NCBI RefSeq assembly: GCF_963576545.1
Contig: NC_083651.1
Span: 13,997,124-14,061,123 of the forward strand
DNA from: Limanda limanda
Taxonomy: Eukaryota > Chordata > Actinopteri > Pleuronectiformes > Pleuronectidae
Length of the DNA stretch: 64,000 bases
Direction: 5' to 3'
Part shown: positions 55,801 to 64,000 of the stretch, piece by piece
How positions within the stretch are numbered: position 1 is the first letter of the stretch
How the letters are laid out: each line of letters begins with the position of its first letter
Program-made: the position numbers and the translations under genes
Notes under the pieces: model-generated
Told to the model about the DNA's origin: nothing
Databases searched by the model: none
The model's input: only the letters and a program-made list of their open reading frames with translations

Positions 55801-58800
55801 CAGGTTCAGGTTTACAGTTAGAGTCACAGATGGCCCAGTTGGTTTTAAGAACAACTTTATGTATAAGCATATGTTGACTTTCGTCCAATAGGCATCAAAA
55901 TAGCATTGATATGTGTTTTTTTCTATTTCTGAAGGCTACATGCTTTCATTCATGTAGCCTACCTATTTAGACAATATTCTTTAGCAGACACAGGTACTTG
56001 TTTTGAAATACACATTTTTCGCTTTTGATTATTATCGATCACATACTCACATGGTTATTGCTGTTTTGAGTTTGCACCCTTATGGTTGAATGCAGTTATT
56101 GGATATTGCTTTGGATAAAAGCATTAGCCAAATGAAATATAATGTAATGTACCAACATTGTATCTTTCCGTACACTTTTCTGCCTTGTTAAAGTATGTTC
56201 TAGTTTTCCAGACACAATAAGATGTGGTGTAAGTATACTGTATAGTGTAAATAGTACAAAAAAGCTCCAGGAGGCTTAGATTTGTGATATGTACCCATGG
56301 TATTTATCCATGTGAAATCCTATTTCAGCTGGATATCACACATTGTTCAAGCTACATTATACAATGTCCCTTTCTCTCTGTGCCCTTCAGTCAGACCCAC
56401 GGGTAAGGGTTAGTTTATTCACAAAGGCCGTGTGTAGAAAGACCTTGTCCCCCAGTGTGCTGAATGATTAATGTTCAAGGGTTCCTATGATTTCTGTATT
56501 TCAGGGTCACAAACCACCACTGGTGTGCGTGCCTCAGCAGCGGTAATTAAAGCGTGGTTAAGCAGGACGGTCTGAGGCATCGAACACCGTAGCATAGTGA
56601 ATTTTGAATAGAAAAAATGGAATAAATGAATTTCCCCCCTCTGCAAGCCATCAATTATAAATAGCTCCATCCCCTCTGAGGAAGAATACCTGTTAAAATA
56701 GACGCTGTGATTATTCAACACCCTCGGGCTCTTTGTCATGTGTTGTTGTTTTTTTTATTTCAGAGTCTGTGTGCATGTGTGTGTGTGTTCTGGTGTTTCT
56801 CATTCTTCCTGCAGATATCTCGAATAACAATCGACGAAAAAAAGTAAAGAGCGGAGCTTTAGGTCTGAAAAAAATTATTTTATGCTCTTAAAGTGGCTCC
56901 ATGCATATTACTGTACATGGAAATGTTTTAATCCTTTGTCTCACTTGACCTTTGTTTGCCTCCCTAGTTGGCCGGCACACAGGAAGCTGTGTGAAATAGA
57001 GGAAAAGTTGTTATTATTATTTCTCTGCTTGCCCTTGGGAGCTACAAAACAATTCTTCAACTGTGAAGCAAACCTGGAATACAAATACAGAGATGAACTT
57101 CACTAAGCATGTTGGGGCGACGACCGACCTAAACTTAACTTTCTGGGTTAAATGTTAGAACTTGTTGGCAGCCAGCCTGGACTCATACAAATCACGACCG
57201 AAAATGCAAAAATATTAACACTGAAAGAGAAGCATCAGTCTCTTTATAGGTCTTGTGGATAACCACTGTATATGGGTAGTTTAAAGTCTTTCGTTGCTCC
57301 CGAGGGACCTTTGTGAAACATGAACATTTTTGGGTAATGTTAGAAAGACCATATCTCTGGTGCAGAATGAATCGACTTTGATCATAAAAACATTGTCTGT
57401 TATGAGTCTGACAGTTTCACAGGACTGCAATACTAAGTCCATGGAGTACTGATTTATAGGTATTTCAAAGCGTTTACTGACACTATATGTTATCTGTTTT
57501 CGACACTTTTGCGATACGATATCCAGAGAGGCCTGATCCGTGCATTTCGAGGTTTTGCTCAGACGCTCGCTGCACATGGTCGAAGGTTAGAATAAATTAT
57601 CACCTTGGTTGAATTTTGAAAAAGGGGACCGCATTCTTGTTCAAATGAAACCGCGAGTGCACCTCAGGATGTGTGCTCTAGCCAGAACATGTTTCAATCA
57701 GCTGAGCGCTCAATTAGGTATGGGTAAAATTCAGTGCTCTGCAAAATAAGACACGAAAGTGATGTGATATAAGAGTCTTTTTGGCACTTAGAGCCATTGT
57801 GATGTCATCAAGGTTGAAAGGGGGTGTGGCTGCACACTATAGGAAACCCCCCCCGGGGGTCTTGACACTGTGGCTGATGGGATCTAGAGATGAGATGCTT
57901 GGACTCGACTGGGCTTGACTGGGCTTCTGGATATGGAGACTGATGGTGATTGAAGAAGAGGAGGGTTGCAGCAAATCCCAGAACAGAATTAAAGTTTGAT
58001 AGCAACAACATGATTGGCTGATGGAGATCATGGCAGGAGTCTGATTGGATTACCGAAAACACCCAACATCCAGCGGATTAAAAGAGTCGGGAGAGTGAAA
58101 AGTCTTCCTTATTCTACTCCCCCTTAACTTCATTTGTATGACTCTCTTTCACATATTCATTAATGATCTGTATTTATTTCTAGTGCTTTTCCAGTCTGTA
58201 TGACCACTTACAGCTCTTTACAGTACAGTTTTATCAATGATGCATACAGTTCATCTAAGGGCAGCACTTTATCTTTCAGACATCACACACACACTGAAAG
58301 CACAGCCAACATGATCAATCAAATTTTATTTGTAGAGCCCATAATCACAAATCTAAATTTGCCTCATTGGGCTTATCAAGGTGCAGCATCCTCTGCCCAT
58401 AACACTCGAATAGATGAGGAAAAACTATCACCTTTCCACCTATTAACAGGAGAGAAATGACACTTGAAAACTTGTAAGTGAGGGACAAAATTGCAATGTG
58501 TGATGACAGTCATTCAGAGGTCAAGCATTCATCAAGTGAGGGGTCATTATTAATTCTAATAATATTCATTAAGTTTGTCCAACAGAAAGAGAGACTTTCG
58601 TGCAATGAAAAAGTGATTGACAGTTCATCCTATTCTTCTCCCCATCTTATTCTTCATCCATGCACATATATATATATATACAATGGGCTCCAGACATTGT
58701 CCCCCCCCCCCCCCCACTGTAAGTGTGACATACTAGAAACGGACTCACGTTTACAGCAGATTTGCTTTCACAATGTTCTGCAAATCAGTTGTTTAAATCT

Positions 58801-61800
58801 TTTTTTTTTTTTTCTTGCTGCAACATCCAACAAATAATACATACCCACACTCTCCGAGCGTGAAAACCTGTGTTCTGCCGCCGCTGATTTAAATTCATGC
58901 ACGTGTTACATACGAGCGAAACCACACAGCCTTCAGGATGGAGAACAGAGGTGTTAAGCTCTTCTGATGTCTCTCCCTGTTCTGCCAGGGGCTTTCTGAG
59001 AGGCATCTCAAATATTCACAAACATCCATCAATGCCTGTAAGGGTCAGAGTCGCCACGGACACATGCAATCATTCTCGCACACCGTTGCAGGGAAAACAT
59101 AGCACACACATTCAACAGTCTTATTTTCTTGCTCCTGGAATTGTCTTTAACCACAGTTTTACTGTCGTGTCCTTCTCAGAGGCCTGTTGAGGTTTAGATT
59201 CAAAGGAAGCCAGAGTGTCTTTCTGTGTGTGGGAGCATCACTACTCAGTGTCCTCATGAGAAATACATTCTTGGTTGGTTCTATGTTTCCGTGTGACACA
59301 GGAACATAAACATTTTCTACACAAGAGTGTGTGGTTGAGGTTTCCTGTTGGTGCTTTCGTGTGGGGGAGGACCCTGCAGAATCAGATAATACATGCAGCA
59401 TGTCAGTTTCATTCGGTTGTGCACAGTATCACTTTATAATTTCCCATTAGTGTGTACTGACGAGTGGGACAGAGGGATAATGAGTGTAGTCCAAAAAAAA
59501 TTCAAGAATCAATGCTAATCATGGTCATGTTGAGACAGAGGTTTCTATCTGTAACTGAAACAAATGTGTGATGGTGAAAGAGTGTGCATCTTGTGTGTGA
59601 GAAGTATAACGGTCTCTGTTCCTGTTTGTTTGCCCGACCTCTTCTCTCTCTGTCTCTGGCCGATGGCGCCTGATAACTGTCATTACCATGACCTCATTCA
59701 TTAACCTGGCATTTAAGGGGAGGGGGAACTTTTTAAAGCTGCACACAAACACACACATTTGCACATGGAAACACATACAGTGACAACACAGTGGGGCTTG
59801 GGGGGCACAGCTGTCCCTTTCACATGCACATATTTGCACACATGCATACATGACACACATTTTAACCATGTTTTCCCATCAGTCTTGAGCTGAAATTTTT
59901 TCCTGAAATATTCTGATGGGGTTGCTTTTGTCCGGAACTACTCCTGCCGGGTCCTGAAATAAATGAGCCACTGTGAGAATGGAGCAGGAAAATTTCCAGC
60001 AAGCAAGTGGTTTGTGATGGTTCTAACATGAAACAGAGGAAATGAGAAGCCATTCACAATGAAGATGCTGAAGAAGATGTTCACTTGAAAAAGACGAGAT
60101 TCAAGAACTTTGGACGTTAAGGGATGATGTCCCGTGTCGATGTCCTGTAAACAAAAACAAGTGATTTGCACAGTGCAATTTATAGGTTCTATCCTTCCTC
60201 CTGCTTTCTCTACTCAGACACCACCCATCGTTTGAACGTCTGACGCAAACAATCTCCTCCTGCATTGTTCAGATGTGAAAGGATCCAATTTTAAAAACAT
60301 TTTAAAGTCTGAAAACATATACAGACCGACTCCTGGCAGTTCTGGCACTCTGCAGGCCTTTGTTCTACCATTACAAATATCTCCGGCCTGTAATCAAATT
60401 CTGCTCCATTAAGGAAGAACGAGAAAGAGAGACAAGACAGAGAAAGAGGTAGAGACAAAGGGAGGAATAATAGCAAATTAACTTGCATGATATCAATGGT
60501 TTCTTTATGAAGAACAGACCAAAAATACCAACTGGTTACATGCAGGCACATGGGTAGAAAACAAGGCTATAGAAGTAATCACTGAGGCCTTCACTTAACT
60601 GACAGCTTGACAGTTGAAACTTCAATAAACCATTACAAACTGTATGTTATGGGATGTATTATATTATAATTTGACTATTTGTCCATGGTACTACCAATTG
60701 ACGGCATGGCACCAACACCAGTTATCAGGACACCACAGACACACTGTTTTTGCCATATTGAAGAGTAGTGGTGTAAACAGCAACTCCTGCTGGCGAACAG
60801 GATAATTAAGCCCCTCCTCACCACAGATGCATCACTACTACCTCCCTCTCCCCATGTATAATCAACTCTGCTTTGAAAACCCTTTAAAATGAACAATCAG
60901 CCCTTATAAACAGCACATGCATCACTCCCTTGCAGAGCAGAGCCAATGACGCTGTGACGACTAATCAAAGCCGTTCTCTGAATTTAAGGCCGGAACTGAT
61001 AAAAGCCTGAGGATGTGTTTGATACATTTGTGATCGATCCAGAAGCTTTATCAATTTTCCTCATGTATTTGAAGTGTATCATGGATTGTATTCCTAAGTC
61101 ACCTGTCGGAAAATGACAGTTGAGTCTGTGAGTCACCATATATGTTCGAGGGGGCAGAAATAAAGGAACTAGACAGGGTTTTGTTTTTCTAAGTGTTAAA
61201 TTTCACACATACACCACACACAAACACCCATGCACCCAAACACAGAGACATTGGCTTACCCTTAAAGAGAGAGAGAGAAACATTCTTCCTGTACAGAGTC
61301 TCTTCAACAAGGATTGTTGCTTCGATGTTTGGTGTAGGAAGGAAACAAAACAAATTAAGAAGTAAGTACTGTAGTTTAAGGAGAATGATTAAGACATTAT
61401 GCTAAAGCACACAAGGAATACGGGGACAAAGCTTTACAATATAATTAAATATGTAGAAATAGAAAACAAAATGTTTAGAAAAGTATGTACAATATGAAAA
61501 TATGTGCCGGTGGCAGTTGTTGTATGTTTTAATGGTACAATTAATGTCCATTTAGGGGTTAGTATCACTGTTTAGTTAACATTTACGTTCTCATCTTGGT
61601 TTAGCTCATTCACACCTATGTACAATTCCTTAATTCTGCACTGAGAAACATAAGATTGAAATAATTGACGGCAGGGTTTCCTCACACACTCATTCGTAGG
61701 ACAATAAATAATTTCCCAGTTTTGGATTGGACGGAGTTGTGTCAAGGTTACTGTCATTTTGTCATCTGGTTTTCATTCGCTAACTTATGGCCAGCCCGGG

Positions 61801-62536
61801 GGGAACAGAGCCAACCAGGACCTGGAGCTCAGCCACCTTAAAGTGCCTCCTGGATCGAGAACAACCAAAAGAGCCTCTGCAGTGCAGCCACAGATCCGTC
61901 CCCCTATTGAGTCATCCCTGGGTTAGCTGTCTTCTTTGCTCCTCTACCAAGAAGAGGAGATACCCTTCCTCCTGCTCACGTTTACCTCTGACCTTTTGTC
62001 ACAGAGAACGTGAAGAACTCATCTGCAAATTTCTCCTGACTTGTCTCATGCTCCTGCTGGAAAACGACCTGCGTCCTCCATCGTCCAGCCTGGCCCAGCT
62101 ACCTGAACTCTTGACTGGCACATTCAGTTTTCACATTTAGCTGCACTCAGCGCATAATAACATTAAACGTCTCCTCAAAGCAAGCTAAAGTAGGTTCTGT
62201 TATGGGTTGAACATGAGGAAGAGCTTTGGCAGAGCAGCATGTGAAATAGCTGTCAGGTGTTAGTTCACAGTATAGATCTTAAGGCAGTGTTTTCCTGCAG
62301 CTGCAATATCTCAATTTATCACATGATTGACTAAAATCAGCTGGAAAAAGGATTTCCAACGTTCCTAATTTATTGCAAAAGACAGAGCACAATTATAATT
62401 TCTACAGGACTTAATTATGTCTGACATACAGCTCTGAGCTTGGTCGAACAGAAACTAACCACTTCCTTTTCTCTGTGCCTCCTCCAAAGACACTGATAAC
62501 GGCTGTGAAGCTCCAGTCTATCTCTCTCTCTGTCTA
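55801..62536. other. Intergenic region between fstl1 and the Ig gene
   Basis: The two genes are divergent here. I recognise no exon. The region holds a copy of repeat family D (58315-58460), a C run at 58700-58715, a T run near 58799 and a short (TA)n tract near 58667. The 117-codon frame at 61787-62140 has no domain. Confidence 0.55.
58315..58460 (+). repeat. Dispersed repeat family D, copy 2
   Basis: It has 'aatcaaattttatttgtagagcccataatcacaaat', 'tttgcctcattgggctta' and 'gaggaaaaactatca', in the same order as in 48270-48430. Confidence 0.6.
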
Positions 62537-63199
62537 ATGATCGCGATGTTATACTTGAACCAAGCTGCTCTGCTCGCTGTTCATCTCGTAGTTATGTGTC
62601 CTGTCCTCGCAGGTACGGAAATTTATGTTTTTAAATGTGTGATTTTCTGCAGATGTAATTTACACATTTAATTTTATACTGACTGATTTTCTCCTTTCCC
62701 TGTTAGAGATTTCAGAGTCTTTTCCAGATGACAACGGCAGTATACTGGTGTCCAGCGGAGACTCTGTCACGTTCACCTGCAACAAATCCACAAACGGAAC
62801 AATACAAATCAACTGGACCAAAGACAAATTTCTTTTTGCTCACTTTGTGTTAAAAAATCAGACTTTTTCAAATTTCACCTCTGACAGAGTGAGAATAGAC
62901 GTTGACTTTCCCACAAAGCTGCACATTTCTAATGCTCAGCATGAAGACTCAGGACTATATCAATGTAGTGCGACTGTCACAAACGGTCTATTGAGTTGCA
63001 GGTGGAATCTAACCGTGGCTGGGACACCTCCAGGTAAGCAGGGCACCGGGCGTAGTGCTCAAGGTTCAAACCGTCCTGCTACCTGCATAAATACACTTTC
63101 TTTTCTTGCAGAAGTCCTGTCGTGGTATTTTCTATACACAATTCTACCTGGAGTTGTGTTGCTCCTCTTTGGCATCACTGCAGCTGTTTGCCTCCACAG
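62537..63199 (+). CDS. Type I membrane protein with one Ig V-like domain (partial)
   Basis: Three exons are visible: 62537-62612, 62707-63033 and 63112-63199, with GT/AG borders and matching phases; the frame continues past the last donor, outside what I can place. Residues 1-25 form a signal peptide (hydrophobic AALLAVHLVVM). One Ig domain spans about 30-130: B-strand cysteine in FTCNKS, tryptophan in INWTK, and F-strand motif DSGLYQC. An extra cysteine (LLSC) follows. A membrane segment in exon 3 (YTILPGVVLLLFGITAAVCL) comes right after the domain. Seven N-glycosylation sequons are present. The layout resembles single-V leukocyte receptors such as TIGIT or CTLA-4, but no diagnostic motif such as MYPPPY is seen, so I do not name it. 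The cytoplasmic tail is not found in the remaining 800 bases. Confidence 0.82.
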
Positions 63200-64000
63200 G
63201 TGAGTTGCAGCTTTTAACTGTTAGATTCTGATGAAACTGAATAATTATGGATGGACCTGGTCAGTTGTAGAGCAGTTATCAGCTCTGGGAACTAAGACTG
63301 ATTTGACTGTAAAGCTCAATCACAGGTAATTCATTTAAAGTGTCATTACCTCCAGGGACGTCCTGTCATCTCATTATTTATGTTCAGTTTTTTCTATAAA
63401 AGTTCAAGTGAACCTTATTTGTGCTGCTTCTAGGGTTGGTTGGTTTATTACAGAATGGACCTTGTGTTGAGAAGTTGAATGGCAACATTTTTATTTGGAG
63501 CTAATTGCACACACTCAGATATTAGTCCCCTAAATATGCACAATCCCCCCCCCCAGCCTATTTCACAAAGAAATTAAAAAGATTTCACCTTTGGCCGGAT
63601 CTGTGCAAAAATATAACAGGTTCTTTCTCGGCCCCTGTTGCATCCTTCCACTATGTTTTGTGGAAATTTGTTTGGTAGTTTTTGTGTAATCCAGCTGACA
63701 AACAAACAAATAAACAGATAGGGGTGAAAACATAAAAACCCTAACCCTTTTTTTTTTTTTTTTTTTTTTATAAAGTAGATGATGGATAAAGTTAAAATAA
63801 AGTTTTGGAATATCTAAAAAGTCCTTTCAAAACTGCGATCACCACAATGCATCACTCATCTGCATAAGGTGCATTAACACAGTATGGCTCTACGTTTATA
63901 TTAGTTTAAATAGCTGTACAAGCAGCCGCAGGTCACTTCCTGACCTTGAGGTGTGCTTTGTCCTGTGGTCAAGATTTTTGTTGTGCACAGTTGAGGGTGC
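63200..64000. other. Intron after exon 3 of the Ig gene
   Basis: A copy of the SINE-like repeat occupies about 63490-63760 and ends in a poly-T run near 63747-63769. No further exon of the Ig gene is identifiable before the window ends. Confidence 0.5.
63490..63760 (+). repeat. Dispersed SINE-like repeat, copy 4
   Basis: The blocks 'tcccctaaatatgcac', 'ggccggatctgtgcaaaaa', 'catccttccactatg', 'ggtagtttttgtgtaatccagctgacaaacaaac' and 'ggggtgaaaacataaa' match the copies at 8258 and 11483 in order. Confidence 0.75.

Noticed and set aside
61787..62140. 117-codon plus-strand frame upstream of the Ig gene
   Set aside because: No recognisable domain, signal peptide or splice link to the Ig gene.

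Overview
This is vertebrate genomic DNA, almost certainly from a teleost fish. Genes are split into short exons with GT/AG boundaries, introns are rich in CA/GT and GATA microsatellites, and fish-type MITEs and Tc1/mariner elements are scattered throughout. The protein-coding content matches a block also found in mammals: gpr156, lrrc58 and fstl1, all on the minus strand. The species cannot be named from the sequence alone.

Layout. Positions 2566-11954 hold the complete coding sequence of gpr156 (nine coding exons, 814 codons), with a probable non-coding first exon near 14870-15100. A complete TRIM-family E3 ligase gene with one coding exon (8683-10329) lies inside gpr156 intron 1 on the same strand. 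Next comes a transposon- and repeat-rich stretch (about 14.0-21.5 kb) with a 435-bp GATA array and a decayed full-length Tc1/mariner element that still has its terminal inverted repeats. Lrrc58 (four exons, 349 codons) runs from 30156 down to 23772, with a probable 2-kb 3' UTR invaded by a deleted Tc1-like element. Fstl1 (ten exons, 310 codons) runs from 55120 down to 32896, and its first intron alone is about 15 kb. From 62537 on the plus strand, a type I membrane protein with one immunoglobulin V-like domain begins and runs off the window.

Roles. Gpr156 is an orphan class C receptor linked to Gi signalling and hair-cell orientation. Lrrc58 is an intracellular leucine-rich-repeat protein. 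Fstl1 is a secreted follistatin/SPARC-type glycoprotein. The TRIM and Ig genes look like immune-type genes at the edges of a conserved developmental block. The genes share a neighbourhood rather than an evident pathway.

I read exons by translating both sides of each splice site and checking phase; all reading frames close. Orthology calls rest on recalled family sequences, not a search. I found no convincing new multi-gene system. The most interesting observations are the nested TRIM gene, a dispersed repeat touching the gpr156 exon-1 donor, a long inverted pair of MITEs in lrrc58 intron 1, a perfect 21-bp hairpin, a DD37E-type Tc1 element, and an unusually sequon-dense Ig receptor.
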